Source: Candidatus Cloacimonadota bacterium
GTDB taxonomy: Bacteria > Cloacimonadota > Cloacimonadia > JGIOTU-2
Direction of reading: 5' to 3'
Length of the DNA stretch: 32,967 bases
Assembly: GCA_014384665.1 (NCBI GenBank)
Contig: JACNFI010000041.1
Span: 1 to 32,967, forward strand
This document shows, piece after piece, positions 22,527 to 30,880 of the stretch. Made by a program: the position numbers and the translations under genes. The notes under the pieces were generated by a model. It was not told where the DNA came from. It saw only the letters and a list, made by a program, of their open reading frames with translations, and made no database searches. The stretch's first letter is position 1; each line of letters begins with the position of its first letter.

Positions 22527-23345
22527 TTACCTGATAAAAATAAAATAAAAATATAGAAAAGGAGCACTAATCATAAGACTATCAAATCTATCAAGAATGC
22601 CGCCATGTCCGGGAAGAAGCTTAGAAGTATTTTTTACCTGAAAGTCTCTTTTTAGATTGGATTCAATCAAATCCCCTAATTGTCCGATAATACCGACTAT
22701 AATTCCGTAGGCAACTATATCTTTCCAATCTGTAAGCAGGTAAAATTTCCAGATAGCATTTATGATTATATTGAGTAAGTAAGCAAATACAAAAGCAGAT
22801 AATATTCCAGTAAGAAAGCCCTCAAGGGATTTCTTTTCACTTGCTTTAAAAATGTTACGATGCTTGCCAAATTTTGCTCCCACAAAATAAGCTGCTGTAT
22901 CTGTTATCCAAACTAAAATCATAAGTAAAATCAAAAGTAGATTTCCATTTTCTAATTTTCTGATGAGAAACATAAATTCTAATAATAGTGGGATGTATAA
23001 TAAAGCAAAAATTGTATATGCAACCCTTTCAGATGATTGACTTGTATAATCCCTAACTACATCAAAGATTAGTGTTAGAGTGAAGATTAAAATATAAATA
23101 AATATTATATTATTCAAACCAATAAAAAAAACATACCAGTTGATTAATAATGCTGTAATTATTAGAAAAGTAAAATTTAATTGAATTTTTTTCTTTTGTT
23201 TGACAAGTTTATAGAATTCTATTATACTTAAAACAGATATTATACTAATAAGAATTTGAAGGTAAATTCCTCCAAGCCAGGCGCCTATTAATAGAAATGG
23301 ACCAAAACAAAAAGCACATAATGTTCTTACTGCAAGGGGTTTCAT
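22527..23345 (-). CDS. cdsA: Phosphatidate cytidylyltransferase
   Basis: CdsA makes CDP-diacylglycerol from phosphatidic acid and CTP, the branch point of membrane phospholipid synthesis. The 272-residue protein has about eight spans, the family segment DTAAYFVGAKFGKH, SLEGFLTGI, and the C-terminal signature 'LGDLIESNLKRDFQVKNTSKLLPGHGGILDRFDS' (residues ~228-261; metal-binding aspartates). It lies 26 nt after uppS and 3 nt before dxr, so the three are cotranscribed. Confidence 0.94.
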   Translation of the reverse strand: MKPLAVRTLCAFCFGPFLLIGAWLGGIYLQILISIISVLSIIEFYKLVKQKKKIQLNFTFLIITALLINWYVFFIGLNNIIFIYILIFTLTLIFDVVRDYTSQSSERVAYTIFALLYIPLLLEFMFLIRKLENGNLLLILLMILVWITDTAAYFVGAKFGKHRNIFKASEKKSLEGFLTGILSAFVFAYLLNIIINAIWKFYLLTDWKDIVAYGIIVGIIGQLGDLIESNLKRDFQVKNTSKLLPGHGGILDRFDSLMISAPFLYFYFIFIR

Positions 23346-23371
23346 ATTTTGTTATAAATAAGCTTTGTGTG

Positions 23372-24094
23372 TTATTTGACACCGCCAAATTTGCGAGTTC
23401 TTTTTTGAAAATCTAATATTGCTTGCATATATTCTTCTGGAGTAAAATCTGGCCAGAGGGTATCTGTAAACCACAATTCAGAATAAGCCGTCTGCCATAT
23501 CAGAAAATTGCTAAGCCGAATCACTCCACTGGTGCGTATAACTAAATCCGGGTCTGGAAATTTACTTGTGTAAAGATAATTAGAGAATTCATCAATTGTA
23601 AGTTTGTTGATTTGCTTCTGTAACATCTTTTCAACTGCTTCCAAAATCTCATTTCTGCCACCGTAGTTAATTGCTAATATTAAGTTTAAGCCGGTATTGT
23701 TTTTTGTTCTTTGATAGGAATCATTGATTTTCTTGATAAATCTTTTACTCAAATCCTTTTGTGAGCCAATAAAATGTACTATTACATTATTTTTTGCCAG
23801 ATTATTGATTTCTCTAATCAGAGTATTTTCTATAAGAGTAAGAACAGCTTTGGCTTCCTTTTCGGGTCGTCGCCAATTTTCTGTTGAGAATGCATATAGT
23901 GTAAGATACTTAATGCCCAGATGGCCTGAAGTATCAACTACACCTCTAACAGCTTCCACTCCTGCCTGATGTCCTTTTATACGAGATAAGCCTCTAAGCT
24001 TTGCCCATCTGCCATTACCATCCATAATAATAGCAATATGGCTGGGTATAAGACCTTTCTTTACTTTTCTGATTAATTCCTCTTTAGTTTTCAT
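23372..24094 (-). CDS. uppS: Undecaprenyl diphosphate synthase (cis-prenyltransferase)
   Basis: UppS adds isopentenyl units in cis to farnesyl diphosphate to make the lipid carrier for peptidoglycan and O-antigen. The N-terminal catalytic motif HIAIIMDGNGRWAK, the GHQAGVEAVRG segment, YAFSTENWRRP, and the C-terminal LVIRTSGVIRLSNFLIWQTAYSEL (residues ~196-219) are diagnostic. The 240-residue length is normal. It begins the uppS-cdsA-dxr operon, using isoprenoid precursors from Dxr. The gap to rpoN (24095-24230) holds nothing recognised. Confidence 0.95.
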   Translation of the reverse strand: MKTKEELIRKVKKGLIPSHIAIIMDGNGRWAKLRGLSRIKGHQAGVEAVRGVVDTSGHLGIKYLTLYAFSTENWRRPEKEAKAVLTLIENTLIREINNLAKNNVIVHFIGSQKDLSKRFIKKINDSYQRTKNNTGLNLILAINYGGRNEILEAVEKMLQKQINKLTIDEFSNYLYTSKFPDPDLVIRTSGVIRLSNFLIWQTAYSELWFTDTLWPDFTPEEYMQAILDFQKRTRKFGGVK

Positions 24095-24230
24095 AGAGAC
24101 TTATTGTATTTTTTATATCTGCTCCAGCCAACGAATTCAACAATTTTCATGTTCCTTTGTATCTCGTTTTGTCAGGACAGAAATGTTTCATATTGTAATA
24201 ATCAGAATAAGTTTATATCATTTGTATTTA

Positions 24231-25688
24231 TTAAATCTCGGAGATACTACCTATTTTTTTTCGTAATCTACTAACAGATATTCCCAATTGGTTACGATAT
24301 TTTGTAACAACCCTCAAAGAAATATCTATTTCTTTTTTGGCTAATAAATCTTTAATTTTTTTATCGCTCAGCGGTTTTGATTTATTTTCATTATCAATTA
24401 TTTTGCTAATTTCCTTTTTAATTATTTGTGATGAAGTATCACCCACTTTTTTAGTAAAGAACCACCTCAATGGATAAACGCCAAATGGTGTATCAATGTA
24501 TTTATCTTTTACTACACGGCTTATAGTGGATATATCTCTATTAACATGTCTTGCCACATCATCATAAGTCATTGGAGATAATGATTTTTTTCCTTCATTA
24601 AAGAATGAAGGTTGACTACGAATAATTTCATTGGTGATTTTATGTAAAGTTTCTCTTCTAATCCAAACAGCCTTAACATAGTTTTCTGCTGATAGTAGTT
24701 TTGATTTGATATATTTTATTGTACTTACTTTGTTGTGACTTTTAGCAATCAACCGCCTTGCATATTCCTGATTAACTGCTAATTCAGGAATGTTTTTATC
24801 ATTAATAATAATCTCTAATTTTCCATCTATTTCTTTAACTATAATGTCTGGGATGATATAAGATAAAGTTTTAGAAGAGATACTACGACCAGGTTTAGGG
24901 TCCAGATGACTGATAATTTCTTTAATTATGAGAATTTCATCTAAAGACATATTATATTTTTTTGATAATTTATTATATTTTAGGTTTTGCAATAAATCCA
25001 GATCATTTTTTATTATTTCAATCACAATACCATTATTGGTTTCATTATCATCCAGTTGAGCAATAAGGCATTCTGCGAGATTTCTTGCACCAATTCCTCT
25101 TGGATAAATTCCCATAATCATTGAATGAATTTCCTCTGCTCGGGAAATAGTGAGAGAAAAATTCTCAGCAAGGTCTTCCAAATCTGTATGAAGATAACCA
25201 TTCTTATCTATGCTATTTAATAATATATCAGCAAATTCCTGCTCATTCTTGTTTAGATGTAATTCTTTTATTTGTCTATTAAATATATCCCATAAACTTT
25301 CCCGCTCTTTTTCATAATATTCAAATTTGTACGATTCAGGTATTGATTTATTGTTGGGTTCAAATTCAAATTTAGTATTTTGGATTTCATCTAAATCATT
25401 TAATATTTTGTTTATTTCCTGTATTTCTTCAGTCAAATCATAATCTTCATTTTCGTCAGATTGGAGCTCTGGGCTGTTTTCTTCAATTTCTTTAGATAAA
25501 TCAAATTCTTCTGATTCTTCTTTTATATCTTGAAGAAAAGGATTACAGCGAAGTTCTTTTTTTAAGGAGATTTCCAATTCCAAGATTGGCTTCTGCAACA
25601 ATTCTGCTGTGATAATCATTTGTGGAGAAAGCCAAGACTTTTGTATTTGCTTTTGCCTGCTCCCTACTCCAATATTTTGATTAGCCAT
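24231..25688 (-). CDS. rpoN: RNA polymerase sigma-54 factor
   Basis: Sigma-54 directs RNA polymerase to -24/-12 promoters and needs AAA+ activators. The 485-residue protein shows region I at the N terminus (QKSWLSPQMIITAELLQKPILELE), an acidic region II (about 50-110), the core-binding domain (GIGARNLAECLIAQL; LDPKPGR), the DNA-binding domain (SPMTYDDVARHVNRDISTISRVVKDKYIDTP split over residues ~365-395; GVYPLRWFF) and a C-terminal RpoN box. The box here reads SLRVVTKYRNQLG rather than the usual ARRTVAKYRE, so its first residues are divergent. It is divergent from the adenosine-kinase-like gene; no clear -24/-12 promoter was seen in the window. Confidence 0.93.
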   Translation of the reverse strand: MANQNIGVGSRQKQIQKSWLSPQMIITAELLQKPILELEISLKKELRCNPFLQDIKEESEEFDLSKEIEENSPELQSDENEDYDLTEEIQEINKILNDLDEIQNTKFEFEPNNKSIPESYKFEYYEKERESLWDIFNRQIKELHLNKNEQEFADILLNSIDKNGYLHTDLEDLAENFSLTISRAEEIHSMIMGIYPRGIGARNLAECLIAQLDDNETNNGIVIEIIKNDLDLLQNLKYNKLSKKYNMSLDEILIIKEIISHLDPKPGRSISSKTLSYIIPDIIVKEIDGKLEIIINDKNIPELAVNQEYARRLIAKSHNKVSTIKYIKSKLLSAENYVKAVWIRRETLHKITNEIIRSQPSFFNEGKKSLSPMTYDDVARHVNRDISTISRVVKDKYIDTPFGVYPLRWFFTKKVGDTSSQIIKKEISKIIDNENKSKPLSDKKIKDLLAKKEIDISLRVVTKYRNQLGISVSRLRKKIGSISEI

Positions 25689-25892
25689 AGTTTAATAATT
25701 TTTATTATGAAAATTTTTTGTCAATTATTTATTGAATAATGAATTCAATATATAAAGTATGAGAAATTAAATAATGTAAAGTTTGACAAACCGTATAGAA
25801 ATCAAATTTTTAAGATAAATGAGATAATTCCTTGAAAATGCATTTATAAATAATAGTGAGAAGTGTCAGTTCAGTGAAATTTAGGAGAAACA

Positions 25893-26375
25893 GTGGAGAT
25901 AAAATCAGTTAATTTAGAATTTCCAGAAGATTGTAATATTATTTTAGGGCAGTCCCACTTTATCAAAAGTGTAGAAGATATTTATGAAGTTATGGTAAAT
26001 TCTGTCCCGGGTATTAAATTTGGTTTTGCATTTTGTGAAGCATCTCAAGACTGTTTAATTCGCACAGATGGAACTGATGAAGAACTTAAAAAAATTGCAG
26101 TGAAAAATATGGAAAATCTTGACGCAGGACATTCGTTTATCATTATCTTAAAAGATTCTTTCCCAATAAATGTTCTGAACAATCTAAAAGGCTGTTATGA
26201 AGTGGTAAATATCTTTTGTGCAACTGCAAATCCTGTTGAAGTTATTATTGCAAAAACCGAACAAGGTTGTGGAATTCTTGGTGTTATTGATGGCTATTCT
26301 CCAAAAGGTGTTGAAGGTAAAAAAGATATTAAAAAGAGAAAAGAATTCTTGCAGATGATAGGATATAAGAGATAA
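25893..26375 (+). CDS. Adenosine-specific kinase-like protein
   Basis: A 160-residue protein of the small family typified by archaeal adenosine-specific kinase (COG1839). Recognisable parts are 'DCNIILGQSHFIKSVEDIYE', 'GIKFGFAFCEAS', 'GHSFIIILKDSFPINVLN', 'VVNIFCATANPVEVI' and 'GVIDGYSPKGVE'. The family is reported to bind adenosine and AMP; the cellular role in bacteria is unclear. The GTG start at 25893 has AGGAGA about 6 nt upstream. Its stop overlaps the next gene's ATG (TAATG), so it is translationally coupled to thpR. Confidence 0.85.
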   Translation: MEIKSVNLEFPEDCNIILGQSHFIKSVEDIYEVMVNSVPGIKFGFAFCEASQDCLIRTDGTDEELKKIAVKNMENLDAGHSFIIILKDSFPINVLNNLKGCYEVVNIFCATANPVEVIIAKTEQGCGILGVIDGYSPKGVEGKKDIKKRKEFLQMIGYKR

Positions 26376-26929
26376 TGAGACTGTTTTTTGCTTTTGCTTT
26401 TCCTGAAAGGATTAAACATATTGTTGCACAAAATGTCTCTATTTTACGAAGAGAAATCCCCAAAGGTATAAAGTGGGTTGAAAAGGAAAACCTTCATATT
26501 ACTTTCAGATTTTTGGGTGAAGTTAATCCCAATATCCTGGATGACTTAAGCAGACAAGTTAAAATTATTTCAAGAACATTTTACTCATTTTCTATCTCTT
26601 TGGGAAAATTAGAAATAGTGCCAAACTTACATCGTCCCAGAATTATCTGGTATAATATGATAGAGAACAGTGATACTGCAAATAAAATTTTTTATGAGGT
26701 TGAGAAAATACTTAAAAATTTTGGATTTGAGAAATCTAATCGTCCTTTAAAACTACATGCTACTCTTGGTCGCATAAAATATTCTGTTAATGCAAATTGG
26801 GAAACCATTATAAAGAAAATTAAACCTATTTCAGAAACTATAATGTGTAAAGAACTTACTCTATTCAAAAGTCAATTGACAGCTTCAGGACCGATTTATA
26901 CAGTTGTTCAAAAATTTAATTTCAAGTAA
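26375..26929 (+). CDS. thpR: RNA 2',3'-cyclic phosphodiesterase (LigT/2H family)
   Basis: 2H phosphoesterases open 2',3'-cyclic phosphate ends on RNA. Both HxT(x) catalytic motifs are present: LHITFRFLG (about residues 47-55) and LHATLGR (about 129-135). The N terminus MRLFFAFAFPERI matches the family (usually MRLFVAI.LP). At 184 residues it is full length. It overlaps the preceding gene by 1 nt. The following gap (26930-27164) has only a TTAGCCAC-family repeat copy near its end. Confidence 0.9.
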   Translation: MRLFFAFAFPERIKHIVAQNVSILRREIPKGIKWVEKENLHITFRFLGEVNPNILDDLSRQVKIISRTFYSFSISLGKLEIVPNLHRPRIIWYNMIENSDTANKIFYEVEKILKNFGFEKSNRPLKLHATLGRIKYSVNANWETIIKKIKPISETIMCKELTLFKSQLTASGPIYTVVQKFNFK

Positions 26930-27113
26930 ATTTATTTAACAATGAATAACCTTCAATAGAAATTTTACTGCTGAGGGAAAAGTAGCATAAATATTTATTA
27001 TGATTAGTTTTCATTCTTTGTTAAATTAATATGTTCTTTGCATTTATTATAGACTTTCTGGTCTAAAAAGAAATGCAAGTTTAAAAGATTTATATTTTGA
27101 AAAAATTATATAA

Positions 27114-27147
27114 TTTTTTGTGTATTTTTGTGTGATTTCGTGGCTAA
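27114..27147 (-). repeat. TTAGCCACGAA-family repeat
   Basis: The reverse complement begins TTAGCCACGAAATCACACAA and matches 29972-30003 over about 32 bases with two or three differences. It sits immediately upstream of the epimerase ribosome-binding site. Confidence 0.65.
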
Positions 27148-27164
27148 AATATTATGGAGAGAGA

Positions 27165-28115
27165 ATGAAAATACTTATCACAGGCGGAGCAGGCTTTATT
27201 GCATCACATATTGCAGATGCTTATATTGAGCAAGGTCATAAGGTTGTAATTGTTGATAATCTATCAACAGGCAATAGAGATAATATAAATCCGAAAGCAA
27301 AATTTTATCATATTGATATTTGTGACAGCAAATTAGAAAATATTATCAAAACTGAAAAACCGGATATTGTAAATCATCATGCGGCACAAATTAGTGTCCC
27401 AGTTTCTACTAAAGACCCTATTTTTGATGCAGAAGTAAATATATTAGGAACAATTAATATTCTGCAGAATTCTGTAAAATATGATATTAAAAAAGTAATA
27501 TTTTCTTCAACCGGTGGTGCAATTTATGGAGATGCAGATGAGTATCCAACAACAGAAAATTATGTTCCCAAACCAGTCTCACCTTATGCAATTGCAAAGT
27601 TTTCAGTTGAAAAATACCTACATTATTATAATCATGAGTTTGGATTAAATTATCTTGTTCTTAGGTATTCAAATGTTTATGGTCCTCGTCAAATTCCTCA
27701 CGGAGAAGCTGGGGTTGTCTCAATATTTATTGAAAATATATTGCAAAGTAAATCATCCAATCTTTATACTTACCCGGAAAATCCTGATGGAATGATTCGT
27801 GATTATGTATTTGTTGGTGATGTGGTAAAAGCAAATTTAATCGCTCTTGAAAGAGGCGATAATGAGGTTGTCAATATCGGTATTAATACAGAAACCACAA
27901 CTGGCACTCTTTATCATCAGATTGCGGAGTTGATGAATTCAGAAATTAAACCTAAAAGAATGGGAGCACGACCCGGTGATATTCATAAAAGTTGTCTTGA
28001 TATTTCAAAAGCAAACAAAATTCTAGACTGGTATCCAAAAACAACACTAAAAAATGGAATAAAAGAAACTATTGAGTTTTTCCAAAATAAACAAAGTAGA
28101 AAGGAAATTAAATAA
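27165..28115 (+). CDS. NAD-dependent UDP-sugar 4-epimerase/dehydratase
   Basis: An extended short-chain dehydrogenase of 316 residues. The NAD-binding GGAGFIASHI starts the protein, followed by VDNLSTGN, the SSTGGAIYGD serine segment, the catalytic YAIAK (Tyr-x-x-x-Lys), and LRYSNVYGPRQ. This is the pattern of GalE-like UDP-glucose/UDP-glucuronate 4-epimerases. The frame opens at 27120, but the ATG at 27165 follows GGAGAG and begins exactly at the Rossmann strand. The next gene, ugd, overlaps by 1 nt, so UDP-glucuronate could be the substrate (giving UDP-galacturonate). The exact sugar is not determinable here. Confidence 0.88.
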   Translation: MKILITGGAGFIASHIADAYIEQGHKVVIVDNLSTGNRDNINPKAKFYHIDICDSKLENIIKTEKPDIVNHHAAQISVPVSTKDPIFDAEVNILGTINILQNSVKYDIKKVIFSSTGGAIYGDADEYPTTENYVPKPVSPYAIAKFSVEKYLHYYNHEFGLNYLVLRYSNVYGPRQIPHGEAGVVSIFIENILQSKSSNLYTYPENPDGMIRDYVFVGDVVKANLIALERGDNEVVNIGINTETTTGTLYHQIAELMNSEIKPKRMGARPGDIHKSCLDISKANKILDWYPKTTLKNGIKETIEFFQNKQSRKEIK

Positions 28116-29437
28116 TGAAAGTAGCAGTAATAGGCACAGGATATGTAGGATTAGTCACAGGCACATGTTTAGCAGAAATGGGCAATAAGGTAATTTGTGT
28201 TGATAATAATCAGGAAAAGATTAAGATGCTTAATAAAGGTGAAATACCCATTTTTGAATACGGATTAAAGGAAATGGTTGATAGAAATGTTGAGGGAGCG
28301 AGAATAACTTTTACAACAGATATACAAAAGGCAGTTGAAGAATCATTAGTGATTTTTATCGCAGTTGGAACACCACCAGATGAAGATGGTTCTGCTGATT
28401 TGCAATATATTCTTGCAGTTGCAAAGGATATCGGTAAATACATAAATGGTTATAAAGTTATTGTTGATAAATCTACAGTTCCAATTGGCACTGCTGATTT
28501 GGTGAAGAAAACTATTTTGTCTGAAATGAAAAAATGCAAATTAGATTACAAGTTTGATGTTGTTTCTAATCCTGAATTTTTAAAGGAAGGAATGGCTATT
28601 GAAGATTTTATGAGACCTGATAGAGTTATTATCGGAACTGATAGCGATAAAGCAAAGAGTGTTATGAATGACCTTTACTCTTCATTTACTTTCCAGACTA
28701 ATAGAATTATCTTTATGAGTATCCGCTCGGCTGAAATGACAAAATATGCTGCTAATGCAATACTTGCCACAAAAATTTCATTTATGAATGAGATTGCAAA
28801 TTTATGTGAGAAGGTAGAAGCCAATGTAGAAGATGTAAGAATGGGAATCGGTTCGGATAGTCGGATTGGTTATAAATTTCTTTATCCAGGTGTAGGATAC
28901 GGTGGCTCTTGTTTTCCAAAAGATATAAGAGCGTTAATAAAGATTTCAAAAGAGAACAATTCATCTTCATCTGTTTTAGAATCAGTTGAGAAAGTGAATG
29001 AAAGACAAAAATTTGTTCTTGTTGATAAAATCTGTTCTCATTTTGGAGACGATTTAAAAGAAAAAACATTTGCAATCTGGGGACTTTCATTTAAACCGAT
29101 GACAGATGATATGCGGGAAGCACCTTCAAGCATTATTATTAATGAACTGATTAAGAAAGGTGCAAAAATCCAGGCGTATGACCCACAGGCAATGAATGAA
29201 GCAAGAATAATTTTTGGAGATAATCCAAGTATTAGCTATTCTGAAGATCAATATCAAGCATTGAAGAATGCTGATGCTTTAGTTCTTATTACTGAATGGC
29301 ATCAATTCCGTCATCCTGATTTTGAAAGAATAAAAAATGCTTTGAAGCAAAAGGTAATATTTGATGGTAGAAACCAGTATGATCCTCAAAAAACCAGAGC
29401 AAATGGTTTTACCTATTTTTGTGTTGGAAAGCCATAA
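28115..29437 (+). CDS. ugd: UDP-glucose 6-dehydrogenase
   Basis: Ugd oxidises UDP-glucose to UDP-glucuronate with two NAD+. The 440-residue protein shows the N-terminal GTGYVGLVTGTCLAEMG, VGTPPDEDGSADL, KSTVPIGTA, NPEFLKEGMAIEDFMRPDR, the helix with EMTKYAANA, and the catalytic cysteine in GVGYGGSCFPKD (about residue 261). All expected catalytic segments are present. It starts within the TAATG overlap with the epimerase gene, forming a two-gene unit for glycan, capsule or LPS sugar supply. Confidence 0.95.
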   Translation: MKVAVIGTGYVGLVTGTCLAEMGNKVICVDNNQEKIKMLNKGEIPIFEYGLKEMVDRNVEGARITFTTDIQKAVEESLVIFIAVGTPPDEDGSADLQYILAVAKDIGKYINGYKVIVDKSTVPIGTADLVKKTILSEMKKCKLDYKFDVVSNPEFLKEGMAIEDFMRPDRVIIGTDSDKAKSVMNDLYSSFTFQTNRIIFMSIRSAEMTKYAANAILATKISFMNEIANLCEKVEANVEDVRMGIGSDSRIGYKFLYPGVGYGGSCFPKDIRALIKISKENNSSSSVLESVEKVNERQKFVLVDKICSHFGDDLKEKTFAIWGLSFKPMTDDMREAPSSIIINELIKKGAKIQAYDPQAMNEARIIFGDNPSISYSEDQYQALKNADALVLITEWHQFRHPDFERIKNALKQKVIFDGRNQYDPQKTRANGFTYFCVGKP

Positions 29438-29487
29438 TACATAAATTTCAGACCAAATTTTAAAAATGTTATTAATGAAAAAATAAG

Positions 29488-29967
29488 ATGAAAGTTTTTT
29501 TTTATAATAAAGACAATATAAATACTGATTTGATGTTTCCGGGAAAATATACTTATGAATCATCAGACCTTGAATTCATTAAAGAGCATCTTTTTGAAGA
29601 TTTAGATGTAAACTTTCCCAAAGAAGTTCAAAAAGGTGATGTGATTCTTGCTGGTGAAAATTTTGGTTGTGGCTCCTCAAGAGAACAGCCTGCAGTTGGA
29701 TTAAAATATGTTGGTGTAAAAGCTATAATAGCCAAATCCTTTGCTCGTATATTTTATAGAAGTGCAACAAATCAGGGATTACTTCTAATAGAATGCCCGG
29801 AGGCTGTTGATTATTATAAAGAAGGTTTCAGCATAGAAATTGACGAAAGAAATGGTAATTTAAAAATAGGAGACAAAATTTTTCAATTCCCACCATTACC
29901 AAAACAGATGAGAGAAATTATTGAAAGTGGTGGGTTATTAAAGAATATTAAGAAAAAAATAAGCTAA
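29488..29967 (+). CDS. LeuD-like (aconitase-family small subunit) protein
   Basis: A 159-residue protein of the swivelling-domain family. NTDLMFPGKYT, the signature GENFGCGSSREQPAVGLKYVGVKAIIAKSF (residues ~56-85) and ATNQGLLLIEC match 3-isopropylmalate or homoaconitate hydratase small subunits. The large iron-sulfur subunit is not encoded in this window, and the neighbours are sugar-nucleotide and GerW-like genes. The substrate (leucine pathway versus another isomerase) is therefore undetermined. leuD is the nearest familiar name, but I do not assign it firmly. Confidence 0.85.
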   Translation: MKVFFYNKDNINTDLMFPGKYTYESSDLEFIKEHLFEDLDVNFPKEVQKGDVILAGENFGCGSSREQPAVGLKYVGVKAIIAKSFARIFYRSATNQGLLLIECPEAVDYYKEGFSIEIDERNGNLKIGDKIFQFPPLPKQMREIIESGGLLKNIKKKIS

Positions 29968-29971
29968 ATGA

Positions 29972-30003
29972 TTAGCCACAAAATCACACAAAAAGACACA
30001 AAA
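29972..30003 (+). repeat. TTAGCCACAAA-family repeat
   Basis: TTAGCCACAAAATCACACAA begins a copy of the family seen reversed at 27114-27147. A partly complementary stretch TTTTTGTGAGATTTC follows at about 30034-30049, so the gap 29968-30072 may be one imperfect inverted repeat. Confidence 0.6.
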
Positions 30004-30072
30004 GGATTTTTTATATTTATATAGTTTTTTGTTGGTTTTTGTGAGATTTCTAATAAAAAAATGGAGGAAAGA

Positions 30073-30504
30073 ATGGAAATTAAAAAATTAATCGCTGAAA
30101 TTAAGGAAAATATTGAGAAAACAGCAAATATTAAATCTATCTTTGGTGATACCAAAAAAGTTGATAATGTCTCAATAATTCCTGTTGCCTCTATTCAATT
30201 CCAGGGTGGAGGAGGAGGTGGTTTCGGTGAAATGGAAGGAAAGCCAGAAAAAGAATCTGAAACTCTTGAAGAAGTGGAAACAGATGAGAATAAGAAAAGA
30301 GGAAAAGGCAGAAAAGGAAAAGGTGGTGGAATGGGAATGAAAGTTGATGTCAATCCTGTTGGGTATATTGAAATCAAAGATGATAATGCTAAATTTGTTG
30401 AGATAATTGATAAAACAAAATTAATCATAAAAGGTATGAAAGTATTTATGATAGTCTTTATCCTGCATACAATTAGACATATTTTGAGGAGGAAGAAAAA
30501 ATAA
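30073..30504 (+). CDS. GerW/YtfJ-like protein
   Basis: A 143-residue protein: an N-terminal 'VFGDT'-like strand (IFGDTKKVDNVSIIPVASIQFQ), a glycine-rich stretch (six glycines, about residues 46-52), a highly charged low-complexity segment, a second glycine cluster (GKGGGMGMKVDVNPVGYIEI), and a C-terminal hydrophobic helix with a basic end. This matches the GerW (YtfJ) family, first named in spore germination but widespread in non-sporulating bacteria, where its role is unknown. The frame begins at 30061, but that ATG overlaps the GGAGGA ribosome-binding site; the ATG at 30073 is the start. Membrane attachment by the C-terminal helix is inferred. Confidence 0.75.
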   Translation: MEIKKLIAEIKENIEKTANIKSIFGDTKKVDNVSIIPVASIQFQGGGGGGFGEMEGKPEKESETLEEVETDENKKRGKGRKGKGGGMGMKVDVNPVGYIEIKDDNAKFVEIIDKTKLIIKGMKVFMIVFILHTIRHILRRKKK

Positions 30505-30674
30505 ATTATTAATTTAGTTTATTTGTTATAAAGTTTGATTATCAAATTCAATAGATATAATTGCAATTTGCACAACTACTATATCAAATTTTAAAAGAAA
30601 AATAGTTACCAATTAACTAGATTGCATAGGAATTTCCTTTTTTTCTGACACATAAGTTTATGGTAGATAAATCT

Positions 30675-30750
30675 TAACCCGTAACCCGTAACCCGTAACC
30701 CGTAACCCGTAACCCGTAACTCGTAACCCGTAACTCGTAACTCGTAACTT
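30675..30750. repeat. Tandem 7-bp repeat (TAACCCG/TAACTCG)
   Basis: Ten uninterrupted 7-bp units run from 30675: six TAACCCG, then TAACTCG, TAACCCG, TAACTCG, TAACTCG and a partial TAACTT. The array lies in the gap 30505-30880 between convergent genes; the rest of that gap shows only A+T-rich sequence and the hairpin below. Confidence 0.95.
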
Positions 30751-30797
30751 GATTTTTATCTGTCAAATATTTCATAATTTAAATATTCAATATTAAC

Positions 30798-30853
30798 AAT
30801 CCGACAACCCCGCTTATCCCAACAAGTTGAGAACAAGTCAGTGCTGTCGGATT
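30798..30853 (-). terminator. Hairpin downstream of the sorting-domain gene
   Basis: AATCCGACA (30798-30806) pairs with TGTCGGATT (30845-30853). It lies 28 bp beyond the stop of the minus-strand gene and may end its transcript, although the T run is weak. It could also be another palindromic repeat. Confidence 0.4.
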
Positions 30854-30880
30854 GGTCTTATATCTTCAGCTACTTGCTTC

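Noticed and set aside
28782..29090. 102-codon minus-strand frame inside ugd
   Set aside because: Shadow of the catalytic part of ugd; low-complexity leucine-rich translation.
30675..30750. Short tandem repeats as a CRISPR array
   Set aside because: Units are 7 bp with no spacers; it is a simple tandem array.
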